DNA from: Gulosibacter macacae
Lineage (GTDB): Bacteria > Actinomycetota > Actinomycetes > Actinomycetales > Microbacteriaceae
Reading direction: 5' to 3'
NCBI RefSeq assembly: GCF_003865375.1
Contig: NZ_RQVS01000012.1
Span: 1 to 64,000, forward strand
DNA: 64,000 bases
Of the stretch, positions 8,357-16,373 are shown in pieces. The number at the start of each line of letters is the position of its first letter. The stretch's first letter is position 1. Under the pieces are notes generated by a model. It was given only the letters and a program-made list of their open reading frames with translations, made no database searches and had not been told where the DNA came from. The position numbers and the translations under genes are program-made.

Positions 8357-8824
8357 TCACGACACGCCGTCGATGATCTTGTCCGCGATGAGGCCAGCCT
8401 CGACCAGTGCTGCGCGCACTGCCTTGCGGTCCACGCCCATACGGCGACCGATCGCGCGCATCGAGACACCCGCACGGGCGAGGCGAACGGCCTCGGCCTT
8501 CTCGTCGATCCCCAACCCCGGTCGGCGGCTTGGCACGTTGCGGCGACGGAGGCGAGCGAACACGGTGGCGCGGTGGATGCCGTACCTCTCGACGAGTGCC
8601 TTGACGCTCATCCCGGCCAGGTAGTCGCCGACGAGCCCGTCCACTTCGGAGGCGGTGAGAAAAGTTTGAGCCGTCTCGACAGTCCTTACAACAGGGCCAC
8701 GATCGTCCTTCGGAGCGCTATCCTGGGGGCGTCGAGAGACCTCGTAGACCCCACGGTCGAGGCGGTTGACCAGGGTTTTTGTCTTGGGGGTGGAGTTGCC
8801 GAACGTGCTACTCAGGCACCCCAA
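8357..8824 (-). CDS. Helix-turn-helix DNA-binding protein (resolvase-like HTH)
   Basis: The frame encodes up to 155 residues. The conserved part begins near LTASEVDGLVGDYLAG, followed by MSVKALVERYGIHRATVFA, which is a clear resolvase/Hin-type HTH. A second one, AGVSMRAIGRRMGVDRKAV, lies near the C terminus. There is no recombinase catalytic domain. Such stand-alone HTH proteins are common next to actinobacterial mobile elements. The TTG at 8824 gives an unconserved N-terminal tail; internal GTG codons are possible starts. It ends 120 bases upstream of the TIR gene on the same strand and could regulate the module. Confidence 0.7.
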   Translation of the reverse strand: MGCLSSTFGNSTPKTKTLVNRLDRGVYEVSRRPQDSAPKDDRGPVVRTVETAQTFLTASEVDGLVGDYLAGMSVKALVERYGIHRATVFARLRRRNVPSRRPGLGIDEKAEAVRLARAGVSMRAIGRRMGVDRKAVRAALVEAGLIADKIIDGVS

Positions 8825-8831
8825 GTTTTTT

Positions 8832-8869
8832 GGCCCCGACTTCCCTGCAAATAGGCGGAAGTTGGGGCC
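8832..8869. repeat. Inverted repeat (GGCCCC...GGGGCC), 13-bp arms
   Basis: GGCCCCGACTTCC (8832-8844) pairs with GGAAGTTGGGGCC (8857-8869), with one G-T wobble and a 12-base loop. The T run lies on the wrong side (before the stem on the plus strand) for a normal terminator. It sits immediately upstream of the HTH gene, at the edge of the accessory region, so it may be an operator or a recombination site. Confidence 0.5.
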
Positions 8870-8893
8870 TTACTCGTTGGCTCGAATGGCGCT

Positions 8894-8983
8894 TTGAGCG
8901 CGTCTTGAGCGCTTATGGGGTGGCTGTCACGTCGACCGGTCCAAGCCTATCGCGGCGTGCTCGACCGGGCTTGTTTTGAGCGC
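8894..8983. repeat. Three direct repeats of TTGAGCGC
   Basis: TTGAGCGC occurs at 8894-8901, 8905-8912 and 8976-8983, on the same strand. The stretch has no gene. Short direct repeats at the edge of a mobile region can be integrase arm sites, regulator sites or remnants of slippage; none is proven. Confidence 0.45.
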
Positions 8984-9049
8984 ATTCTGACTTGCACGAG
9001 GCGCATCTCGACGCCAACCACTCATGCGCCTCCTGGGTCCCTGTGCCGA

Positions 9050-9300
9050 AGACATGGGCCCTAAGGGGCAGGACGTGCGGGCGGGGGCGCCCGCAAGGAT
9101 CACGCGTGCGCGCGGCGGGTCGATGGCGCGGAAGCCTAATCCGCAGCGTGCGGACCCCACCTCGCGGAACTGGCCGTCCATCTCAACGCCGGTGGCCCCG
9201 GCACCAACGACCGTGAACGTGAGCAGTCGGGAGCGGCCGTCGGGGTCGGTCTAGACTCGGTCTCCGCAAGCACCCACAGGATCCGGGAGCGCCACTCGCC
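9050..9300 (-). pseudogene. Degraded fragment of a type II NADH dehydrogenase (NDH-2)
   Basis: On the minus strand, codons from about 9250 down read DPDGRSRLLTFTVVGAGATG then VEMDGQFREVG, then RAIDPPRARVILAGA. This is the NAD-binding Rossmann part of NDH-2 proteins (usual form VVGAGPTGVEMAGQI...IDP..ARVIL). The frame upstream hits a TAG at about 9250-9252, while a neighbouring frame carries plausible preceding residues (EWRSRILWVLAE). The PHVLP part that should follow is found only in another frame. With at least two frameshifts and no ends, it cannot encode an enzyme. It marks old chromosomal sequence broken near the element boundary. The similarity was recognised by eye. Confidence 0.6.
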
Positions 9301-9363
9301 GGGGGCGTCGAAGCCCGATGGAATGCACAGCGGAAGTTGGCCTATTCACGGATAATGAGGGCC

Positions 9364-9813
9364 ATGAGCACACGAATGGCTATCCCTGAGGATGCCACGG
9401 TCGTCGCGTCCCTCCTCTTCGCGTTCAACCAAGAGTTCGATACATGGGTGCCTCCGATCGACGTTCTCGAGGGGCGCTTCACCCTGCTGTTGCAGCGAGC
9501 CGACGTCCTGGTGCTCCTCGCGGATGACCCCGAACCTGTCGGATTCGCACTCGTGACCACGCGCCCCTCCCCGTACTATGACGGACCGGTCGCCACACTG
9601 GACGAGCTATACGTCACCCCGGCTCGACGCGACCAAGGCCTTGGCACCGAACTGATCGACCACCTCATACGCGAAGCCCGAGCGCGCAACATTGGCGAGG
9701 TCCAGATCAACGTCGACGAGGACGACCTTGACACGCGAAGATTCTACGAAGAACGTGGCTTCACAAACCACGAGAACGGCGAACGGATGCTCTGCTACCT
9801 CCGCGAGCTATAG
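9364..9813 (+). CDS. GNAT-family N-acetyltransferase
   Basis: The product has 149 residues and forms a single GNAT domain, which moves the acetyl group of acetyl-CoA to an unknown amine. The acetyl-CoA pyrophosphate loop is RRDQGLGTELIDHLIREA (Q/R-x-x-G-x-G/A type), preceded by the strand ATLDELYVTP and followed by EVQINVDEDDLDTRRFYEERGF. ATG 9364 has GAGGG just upstream. In-frame ATG 9355 and TTG 9337 also exist, and GATAAT at 9351-9356 could be a -10 box. It appears intact although both flanks are decayed. Confidence 0.85.
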   Translation: MSTRMAIPEDATVVASLLFAFNQEFDTWVPPIDVLEGRFTLLLQRADVLVLLADDPEPVGFALVTTRPSPYYDGPVATLDELYVTPARRDQGLGTELIDHLIREARARNIGEVQINVDEDDLDTRRFYEERGFTNHENGERMLCYLREL

Positions 9814-9980
9814 GAACTGCGGCATGATCTGACGGCGCCCGAGTCCGATGGATGCTCCCCCTGCGGGTGGAGGAGTCACGAGGACATCTGCGCCGCATGA
9901 CCTCCGTTTCTGCACCGGATGGGCGGTGTCTGCCACCGAAAGCGCAGACCACGTGCAGGGTTCGCGAATAGGGTGCCCGA

Positions 9981-10315
9981 ATGACTCTCGGATACTTGGA
10001 GGACCAGCCCACGCGCGCCGAAGTTGACGCCATACCGGCATCGTCGCGCTCGAGTTCGGCGCGAATTGGTGCGGGTATTGTCGCGCAGCGCGACCAAAGA
10101 TTGACGAGGCACTTGCGTCGGCCGGCGAGCTTACGCACATCCAAGCCGCCGACGGCAAGGGCATCCCGCTCGGCCGCTCATTCGGCATCAAGCTCTGGCC
10201 GACCGTCGTCGTGCTCAAAGACGGCGTCGAAGTCGCCCGCACCATCCGCCCAGGCAGCGCGGCCGACGTCACGGCCGCACTCCAGCAAGCATCGGCTGAA
10301 GGAAGCAACGAATGA
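9981..10315 (+). pseudogene. Thioredoxin-family gene with a frameshift
   Basis: From ATG 9981 the frame reads MTLGYLEDQPTRAEVDAI, then loses similarity. From about 10035 a different frame reads GIVALEFGANWCGYCRAARP and continues as a thioredoxin fold through KLWPTVVVLKDGVEVARTIR to a TGA at 10313. The active site WCGYC is intact. The second frame has a TGA at 10025-10027 and no usable start codon afterwards, so a one-base loss near 10032-10036 splits the gene. It is either a recent pseudogene or an assembly error. Its stop overlaps the next ATG (ATGA), so the pair was an operon. Confidence 0.75.
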
Positions 10316-10641
10316 CCCAACGATTCGAACTCGGCGAACTCGTCCCCGACTTCTATCAGGCGCTCGGCCGCGCCAACGCCGCAGTGGGCAATACTGGCGT
10401 CGATCCGCTCATCCACGAACTCGTGAAAATTCGAGCCTCACAGCTCAATGGCTGCGCCTTCTGCCTCGATATGCACATCGCCGATGCCCGCAAGCTCGGC
10501 GAGGAACAGCGCCGACTCGACGTGCTCGCTGGCTGGCGCGAAGCGCCCATCCTCTTCAGCGAAGCCGAGATGGCCGCGATCGCCATGATCAACGCGTACA
10601 ACCGCATTGCGGTGTCGACACGGAAGCCGCCAGCCGCGTAA
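10312..10641 (+). CDS. AhpD-like carboxymuconolactone decarboxylase family protein, internally deleted
   Basis: The product has 109 residues; relatives have about 145-155. The N-terminal part is normal, with HELVKIRASQLNGCAFCLDM holding the CxxC peroxidase site and nearby His. After FSEAE it jumps to MAAIAMINAYNRIAVSTRKPP, the usual C-terminal end. In relatives a segment of about 40 residues separates these, itself ending in a similar FxEAE sequence. An in-frame deletion between two similar segments fits, and the fold is probably incomplete. It would have acted in peroxide or alkylhydroperoxide defence, coupled to the upstream thioredoxin-like gene. Confidence 0.75.
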   Translation: MTQRFELGELVPDFYQALGRANAAVGNTGVDPLIHELVKIRASQLNGCAFCLDMHIADARKLGEEQRRLDVLAGWREAPILFSEAEMAAIAMINAYNRIAVSTRKPPAA

Positions 10642-10766
10642 CGTCGCCGGATACTCTCGATCACTTGTGGACGCTCACGTGATTGACGGTGAACTCATCA
10701 CTTCACCACAGCGAGACCGTGCAGAATCAACCGTTCGAGCATTCCGAGTTGGAGGAAAACAAGCAC

Positions 10767-12146
10767 TTGGCACGTAGAACCGAACGAACCATTGCAAAGG
10801 GCATCGCGGGGCTTGGCCTCGCCCTGACGGTGTTCGTTGGTGGTGCGTTGAGCGCGCAAGCGCATCCTGGTGCTACCGCGCCGACCTACTACCTGCCTTC
10901 GGAAGCATCGTTCTCTGAGACTCCTACCTATGAGACCGATCGCGCGGCAACGCACACTGTTCCGGGTTCGACGCGCACGGTCACCAACGGGCAGGATTAC
11001 GACCACTACTGCAAGGCGAATTGGCAGGCGCAGACACAGGTCTCGGGCGGCACGGCTACGACGCCGACCGGCTCGACGATGGCGGTGGCCGGCATGTCGA
11101 CCGAACCTGCATTCACGGGCAACAACGGCCTGCTCTACCTCAACCAATGGTTCAACGACACGCAGACCAATCCCTATTTCCGCGTCGTGTGGGCGACCGA
11201 CTTTGCAACGACGAACTCGACGCTCACGATCAAATCAGATGGCACGTGGGTGCCCGGAACGTTGAAGAACGGCAAGGTCAAGGAGTATTCGACCGATGGC
11301 GCCAGTCTCGCGCAAGAGTTGGAGATCTGGTCGGGGGCAAGCAAGTACCGCACCTATGACTGGGCAACCTCGACCTTGGGACTGCACAACACGACACCGT
11401 ACAACTCGACGGAGACGTACCTACCGGGCCCATACCCAGGTGTGAGCGAACACCTCTTCAGCCTCAACCCGACGGTCAAGACAACAAACTGGGCGTACGA
11501 CTCAAGCCGCCCGCTACAGACTTCGTTTGACGACCCCTACTATCCAGTCGCCGATCAATACGTGCCGAATCTCGACCCCGATGATCCGCACTCGTTTGCG
11601 AACGCCGCCTCCTATGACCCGGCCACCCAAACCCTTACCTTCGATCTCGGCGACCAGCCGGCTGGCGCGATGATCGTGATCGAGGTGCCGGGCCTGTCGG
11701 CAAACGGTTACGACAAGTCGCGCACGAATGAGACGTTTGGCGTGACCGCGAACTTCACGGGTGACTATGTCGGACTGGATGCAACGAACACGGTCTGCTA
11801 TCCGGTTGAGGTGACGTGGAACAACGTTGACAGCGACACTGGTGCGGCGCTTACCGGCGGACAGTGGGCGCTTGAACCAATCGCAGATACCGCGCAAGTC
11901 ACGGGCTCAGCCGAGGCAACGAGCGATACGGGCAGTTTCGCCATCCGCAATGACGTGCCCTTGGCACCTGACGAGCCCGGTGGCTTCACGCCTGGCACCT
12001 GGTCGCTGCGCGAGGTGTCGGCGCCAAGTGGCTATTTGCCTCGCAGTGACGCACATGAGTTCACGGTCGATTTCAAGAACCCGACCGTGGATCTTGGCGA
12101 GATCGGGAGTGTGGCTGAGCCGGTGGCGCCGCGGAAGTTTGGGTAG
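10767..12146 (+). CDS. Secreted surface protein with C-terminal SpaA-type domain, no visible anchor
   Basis: The start is TTG 10767, with GGAGGA (10751-10756) eight to ten bases upstream. It gives a textbook signal peptide: ARRTERTIAK, a hydrophobic core GIAGLGLALTVFVGGALS and AQA/HP as cleavage site. A TTG at 10683 would add 28 unconserved residues. The mature part is rich in Thr, Ser, Asn and Tyr, like an adhesin head. Near the C terminus WSLREVSAPSGYLPRSDAHE is the hallmark of a Cna-B/SpaA-type beta sandwich. The protein ends at VAPRKFG with no LPxTG motif, no transmembrane helix and no basic tail. Either it is released or the sorting signal was lost; a dispersed repeat begins 15 bases after the stop. 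GC is visibly lower than in the neighbours. Confidence 0.7.
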   Translation: MARRTERTIAKGIAGLGLALTVFVGGALSAQAHPGATAPTYYLPSEASFSETPTYETDRAATHTVPGSTRTVTNGQDYDHYCKANWQAQTQVSGGTATTPTGSTMAVAGMSTEPAFTGNNGLLYLNQWFNDTQTNPYFRVVWATDFATTNSTLTIKSDGTWVPGTLKNGKVKEYSTDGASLAQELEIWSGASKYRTYDWATSTLGLHNTTPYNSTETYLPGPYPGVSEHLFSLNPTVKTTNWAYDSSRPLQTSFDDPYYPVADQYVPNLDPDDPHSFANAASYDPATQTLTFDLGDQPAGAMIVIEVPGLSANGYDKSRTNETFGVTANFTGDYVGLDATNTVCYPVEVTWNNVDSDTGAALTGGQWALEPIADTAQVTGSAEATSDTGSFAIRNDVPLAPDEPGGFTPGTWSLREVSAPSGYLPRSDAHEFTVDFKNPTVDLGEIGSVAEPVAPRKFG

Positions 12147-12160
12147 TGGGGGTCGGTGGG

Positions 12161-12275
12161 GGTCTCGATACGCTTCGCTACTCGACCAACCAAGGGAGGG
12201 ATGCGCTACCCGACCAGCCAAGGGAGGGGTGCGCTACTCGACCAACCAGGGGTGAGGCACCGCTCGACCAGCCAG
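12161..12275. repeat. Dispersed palindromic repeat with 28-bp tandem copies
   Basis: It starts with GGTCTCGATACG and contains three tandem copies of a 28-base unit (12178-12205, 12206-12233, 12234-12261; core CTACTCGACCAACCAAGGGA), the last imperfect, followed by CTCGACCAGCC. The same GGTCTCGAT...CTCGACCA sequence recurs near 35545 and 44948. These are REP-like elements. Confidence 0.75.
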
Positions 12276-12290
12276 ATTGGTTAGGTAAGT

Positions 12291-12650
12291 ATGGTGGGCG
12301 GCATGGAGATGGATGCGGACGACTTCGAGCGCCTGGTCGTAGATGAGCTCGATGCCCTGCCCGACGAGATGGTTGACGGACTCGACAACGTCGTCTTCCT
12401 CGTTGAAGATCGGCCCGCCGACGGCTCCCTCGACCTCCTCGGCATCTACGAGGGCTTTGATCTCACCGAACGCGGCAACTACGGCTACGGCGAACTCCCC
12501 GACCGCATCATCCTGTTTCGCGAACCGCTACTTGCGATCTGCGAGAACGAGGATGCACTGCGCGAAGAAGTGCACATCACCCTCGTGCACGAGATTGCCC
12601 ACTACTACGGCATTGACGACCATCAGCTTCACGAACTCGGTTGGGCCTAA
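12291..12650 (+). CDS. Zincin-like metallopeptidase family protein
   Basis: The product has 119 residues. The zinc site is HEIAHYYGIDD (HExxH plus a downstream Asp/His, followed by LHELGW), as in the small actinobacterial metallopeptidase family PF06262. The N-terminal half (FERLVVDELDALPDEM...NVVFLVED) is typical of that family. There is no signal peptide, so it is cytoplasmic; substrates are unknown. ATG 12291 follows AGGTAAGT; ATG 12303 or 12309 is also possible. It follows the REP element directly. Confidence 0.85.
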   Translation: MVGGMEMDADDFERLVVDELDALPDEMVDGLDNVVFLVEDRPADGSLDLLGIYEGFDLTERGNYGYGELPDRIILFREPLLAICENEDALREEVHITLVHEIAHYYGIDDHQLHELGWA

Positions 12651-12733
12651 CGCGTCTCAAGCGGTACCTGCCGGTGGTTCGTCGCTCCTAGACTGTCGTT
12701 TGCACTATTCCCAGGCCAGTGAAGGGCACCTAC

Positions 12734-13057
12734 GTGTCGATGCAACCGCAGTACCAGTACCAGCAGCCGTACCCCGTTCAGGGTGGCTACGCACCGCCGC
12801 AGCGCACCGAAGACTCGGTCGGCAGCTGGATGCTCACGATCTTCTTGCTCGGCATCCCGGTGGTCGGCTTCATCTACGTGCTCATCCTCGCCTTCGGCGC
12901 TGACACTGGCGCCAAGAAGAACTACGCCCGCGCGACCCTCATCTGGATGGCCATTGGCATCGTGATTTCAACCATCATCCTCGTGATCATGCTCGCGTCG
13001 GGTGCGGCGTTCTTCAATTTCTACGTCGGCTCGTCGAGCCCGTCGAGCTCGCTCTAA
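12734..13057 (+). CDS. Small two-helix membrane protein
   Basis: The product has about 107 residues. The N terminus is rich in Gln, Tyr and Pro (MQPQYQYQQPYP), like other actinobacterial cytoplasmic leader segments. Two transmembrane helices follow (SWMLTIFLLGIPVVGFIYVL and LIWMAIGIVISTIILVIML), then a short Ser-rich end. GTG 12734 has GAAGGG seven bases upstream; ATG 12740 and GTG 12719 are in frame. The TAA overlaps the stop of the convergent kinase gene (CTAA). Function unknown. Confidence 0.7.
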   Translation: MSMQPQYQYQQPYPVQGGYAPPQRTEDSVGSWMLTIFLLGIPVVGFIYVLILAFGADTGAKKNYARATLIWMAIGIVISTIILVIMLASGAAFFNFYVGSSSPSSSL

Positions 13058-13611
13058 AACGCGAATCCGCGCTCACTCAGCAGCGCCATCAGTTCGTCGA
13101 CACCGGTCGCCGGCCCCAGGATGAGGTCGGCGAGCGTCGGTGACCCCTCGGCCGCGTAGAACGCATCCTCTTGCTCGCGCCAGGGCGACCACCAGGCATC
13201 GTCGCCGTCGCGCGCCCGCGCTCGCGTGCGGCGCAACGATTCCTCGCCCTCGAGCCAAATGGCGAGGTCGGCCAGTGGACGCGAGCGCCGCGAGATGGCA
13301 CCGCATCCCTCAATGATGAGATTGCCGCCGGCCGCGAGTGCACCGGCCGGCTCAAAGCGATCCTCGTGCCAATTCCAGCGGCGAAGCGCGACGCTCTCGC
13401 CGCGAAGCCACGGCTCAAGCACCTCCGAGACGATGGCCTCGGCACCGGCAGCCAGGCCGTTCCAGCCCGGGTAGTAATCCTCAACGTGCACGAGCGCGGC
13501 GCCAGTGCGAGCAGCAAGTGCACCGGCAAGCGAAGTCTTGCCAGCACCAGACCGGCCATCGATGAGCACGACGGCGCCCGAGCCGGCCGCCCGGCTCGGA
13601 GAAGCCGACAC
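13054..13611 (-). CDS. P-loop kinase of the uridine/nucleoside kinase type
   Basis: The product has 185 residues. Walker A is DGRSGAGKTSLAGAL at the N terminus; VHVEDYYPGWNG resembles the substrate-binding D-D-F/Y-Y of uridine kinases; NLIIEGCGAISRRSR and ADLAIWLEG match the lid side. It likely phosphorylates a small molecule; the substrate is not predictable. The start GTG 13611 overlaps the TAG of the upstream gene by one base (TAGTG), which shows the long upstream extension of the frame is not coding. Confidence 0.78.
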   Translation of the reverse strand: MSASPSRAAGSGAVVLIDGRSGAGKTSLAGALAARTGAALVHVEDYYPGWNGLAAGAEAIVSEVLEPWLRGESVALRRWNWHEDRFEPAGALAAGGNLIIEGCGAISRRSRPLADLAIWLEGEESLRRTRARARDGDDAWWSPWREQEDAFYAAEGSPTLADLILGPATGVDELMALLSERGFAF

Positions 13612-13931
13612 TAGCGCTTGAGCGTCTTGATGAGGCGAATCACCGCGCGGCTCGTGACCCAGACGAGCGGCGTCACGGCGCAAACCAGCGCGATGAGGTT
13701 CGGGCGAAAGCGCACGCCATAAGCGTCGCTTACGTAGACACCAACCGGAACCGACACACCACCGAAGCCAGATCCGCTCTGGTTGTGGTCGTCGACACCC
13801 TGGCCGCCGCCACCGGCCCACATCGCGACCGGCACAACTTGCTCATTGCCAAGCTCAATGCGCTCGCCATAGGCGAGCTTCACGCCGAGTCCGTCGGTGG
13901 CTGCTGGGATTCCCTTGATGCCTTCGCTCAT
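13611..13931 (-). CDS. GerW/YtfJ-like protein
   Basis: The product has 106 residues. The motif order, GVKLAYGERIELGNEQVVPV, the Gly-rich AGGGGQG...GSGFGGVSVPVGVY, then a C-terminal hydrophobic helix (LIALVCAVTPLVWVTS) and a basic end, matches small GerW-type proteins. That family was named for spore germination in Bacillus but is widespread in non-sporulating actinobacteria with unknown role. ATG 13931 has GAGGGC upstream. It is coupled to the kinase gene. Confidence 0.7.
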   Translation of the reverse strand: MSEGIKGIPAATDGLGVKLAYGERIELGNEQVVPVAMWAGGGGQGVDDHNQSGSGFGGVSVPVGVYVSDAYGVRFRPNLIALVCAVTPLVWVTSRAVIRLIKTLKR

Positions 13932-14049
13932 GCCCTCAACGCTACGGCGCAGCGGTGCGTGCGGGCTGGGAAGTAAACAACACCGGCCCCAGTTCAGGGA
14001 TCTCTCCCCGAGCCGCCCTAAGGTAGGCACCTGATGAAAGGGACCACGC

Positions 14050-16350
14050 ATGACGCAGATTGAGAACGCGAACGCCGAAGCTCCCAACCAGAACCGCGCG
14101 GCACCGCCACGCGATGGGATGACGCCGGCGACGATCCAGGATGCTCCACTCAAGAGCTGGCCAGGAACCGCGTACCCGCTCGGAGCCACCTATGACGGCT
14201 CGGGCACGAACTTTGCCATCTTCTCTGGTGGCGCCGAAAAGGTAGAACTCTGCCTCTTCGATGACGAGGGCAACGAGACCCGCGTGCAACTCTTTGAACA
14301 GGATGCTTACGTCTGGCACTGCTACCTGCCGCTCGTGCAGCCTGGCCAGCGCTACGGGTACCGCATCCACGGCCCCTACGACCCCGCGAGCGGTCAGCGG
14401 TACAACCCAAACAAGCTCGTGATCGACCCCTATGCGAAGGCCGTCACCGGCAATATCGACTGGAACCAGGCGGTCTTCTCGTACAACTTCGGCGACCCCG
14501 AGTCGCGCAACGACGAAGACTCAGCGCACTACATGCCGAAGGGCGTGGTGATCAACCCGTTCTTCGACTGGGCCGGCGACCGCCACCCGCGCACTCCCTA
14601 CGCCGACTCGTTCATCTACGAGGCCCACGTCAAGGGCCTCACGATGTTGCATCCCGATGTGCCCGAGCACATGCGCGGCACCTACGCGGGCGTCTCGCAT
14701 CCGGCCATCATCGAGCACCTCAAGAAGCTTGGCGTGACTGCCATCGAGCTCATGCCGGTGCACGAGTTCGTGCACGACTCCACGCTCGTCGAGCAGGGCC
14801 TGCGCAACTATTGGGGCTACAACACGCTCAACTTCTTCTCGCCGCACGGCGACTACTCCTCGACCGGTGACGCCGGCCAGCAGGTGCAGGAGTTCAAGAG
14901 CATGGTGCGCGCCCTCCACGCAAACGGCATCGAGGTCATTCTCGATGTGGTCTACAACCACACCGCCGAGGGCAATCACCTCGGCCCGACGCTCTCGTTC
15001 CGCGGGCTCGACAACGCCGCGTACTACAAGCTCGAACCGGATGCGCGCTACTACACCGACTACACCGGCACCGGTAACTCGCTCAATATGCGCCACCCGC
15101 ACTCACTGCAGCTCATCATGGACTCGCTGCGCTATTGGGTCACCGAGATGCACGTCGACGGCTTCCGCTTCGACCTCGCCTCGACCCTCGCGCGCGAACT
15201 ACACGATGTCGACAAGCTGTCGGCGTTCTTCGATCTCGTGCAACAAGACCCGATCGTCTCGCAGGTGAAGCTCATTGCCGAGCCGTGGGATGTGGGCCCC
15301 GGCGGCTACCAGGTCGGCAACTTCCCGCCGCTGTGGACTGAGTGGAACGGCAAGTACCGCGACACCGTGCGCGACTTCTGGCGCGGTGAGCCTTCGACGC
15401 TTGGCGAGTTCGCCACGCGCATCACCGGCTCGGCCGACCTCTACGAGCGCTCGGGTCGCCGCCCGGTCGCTTCGATCAACTTCGTCACCGCGCACGACGG
15501 CTTCACCCTGCACGACCTCGTGTCGTACAACGAGAAGCACAACGAAGCGAACGGCGAAGACGGCCGCGACGGCGAGTCACACAACCGCTCGTGGAATAGC
15601 GGCGCCGAGGGACCGACCGCCGACCCTGAGATCAACGCCCTGCGCGCCCGCCAGCAGCGCAACTTCATTGCCACGCTCATGCTCTCGCAGGGTGTGCCGA
15701 TGATGCTGCACGGTGATGAGCTCGGGCGCACCCAGCGCGGCAACAACAACACCTACGCGCAAGACAACGAGCTCTCGTGGATTGATTGGTCGAGCGGCGA
15801 CCAGCCACTCACCGAGTTCGTGCGGGCGCTGTCGACGTTGCGCCGCGAGCATCCGACCTTCCGCCGCCGCCACTTCTTCAACGGCAAGGTGGCCAAGCGC
15901 GGCGAGGGTGAGGGCCTGCCCGATGTCGTCTGGCTCTCGACCGATGGCAGCCAGATGGTCGATGAAGACTGGAATGAGGCGTTCGTCAGGGCGACCGGCT
16001 ACTTCCTCAACGGTGACGCCATCGCCGGCCGCGATGAGCACGGTGAACGCATCACCGACCGCAGCTTCATCATCTATTTCAACGCCTCCGAGACCGATAT
16101 CCCGGTCACGCTCCCCTCGCGCGAAATCACCATGTCGTGGGAAGTCGTGATCGATACGGCGGGCGAACTCACCTCGCACGTGCCGTTCCACAAGGGCGAA
16201 GAATTCCAGCTCGAACCGCGCTCGCTCGTCGTGTTGCGCGAGTACCTCGAGCCCGAAGCTGAGCCCGACCACTCTGTTGCCGCATCCATCGCCACGATGA
16301 CCGCAGCCATTCCGATTGTGACCAACACTTCGGACGTCACCGCGACCTAG
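14050..16350 (+). CDS. glgX: Glycogen debranching enzyme GlgX/TreX (isoamylase type)
   Basis: The product has 766 residues. It hydrolyses alpha-1,6 branches of glycogen or maltodextrin. An N-terminal carbohydrate-binding module (YPLGATYDGSGTNFAIFS) is followed by a GH13 barrel. The catalytic nucleophile is in DGFRFDLAS (about residue 374), the acid/base Glu in LIAEPWDVG (about 411), and the transition-state His-Asp in VTAHDGFTLHDLVSYNEKHN (about 481). A full C-terminal beta domain follows. It is the first gene of glgX-treY-treZ; treY starts 24 bases later. The order supports the route glycogen, debranched maltodextrin, maltooligosyltrehalose, trehalose. Confidence 0.95.
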   Translation: MTQIENANAEAPNQNRAAPPRDGMTPATIQDAPLKSWPGTAYPLGATYDGSGTNFAIFSGGAEKVELCLFDDEGNETRVQLFEQDAYVWHCYLPLVQPGQRYGYRIHGPYDPASGQRYNPNKLVIDPYAKAVTGNIDWNQAVFSYNFGDPESRNDEDSAHYMPKGVVINPFFDWAGDRHPRTPYADSFIYEAHVKGLTMLHPDVPEHMRGTYAGVSHPAIIEHLKKLGVTAIELMPVHEFVHDSTLVEQGLRNYWGYNTLNFFSPHGDYSSTGDAGQQVQEFKSMVRALHANGIEVILDVVYNHTAEGNHLGPTLSFRGLDNAAYYKLEPDARYYTDYTGTGNSLNMRHPHSLQLIMDSLRYWVTEMHVDGFRFDLASTLARELHDVDKLSAFFDLVQQDPIVSQVKLIAEPWDVGPGGYQVGNFPPLWTEWNGKYRDTVRDFWRGEPSTLGEFATRITGSADLYERSGRRPVASINFVTAHDGFTLHDLVSYNEKHNEANGEDGRDGESHNRSWNSGAEGPTADPEINALRARQQRNFIATLMLSQGVPMMLHGDELGRTQRGNNNTYAQDNELSWIDWSSGDQPLTEFVRALSTLRREHPTFRRRHFFNGKVAKRGEGEGLPDVVWLSTDGSQMVDEDWNEAFVRATGYFLNGDAIAGRDEHGERITDRSFIIYFNASETDIPVTLPSREITMSWEVVIDTAGELTSHVPFHKGEEFQLEPRSLVVLREYLEPEAEPDHSVAASIATMTAAIPIVTNTSDVTAT

Positions 16351-16373
16351 TCGCCCTGCTGAGAGGACCCCGC

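Noticed and set aside
8832-8869. Hairpin read as a transcription terminator
   Set aside because: The T run precedes the stem on the plus strand and no plus-strand gene ends there. It is also upstream of the HTH gene rather than after any gene.
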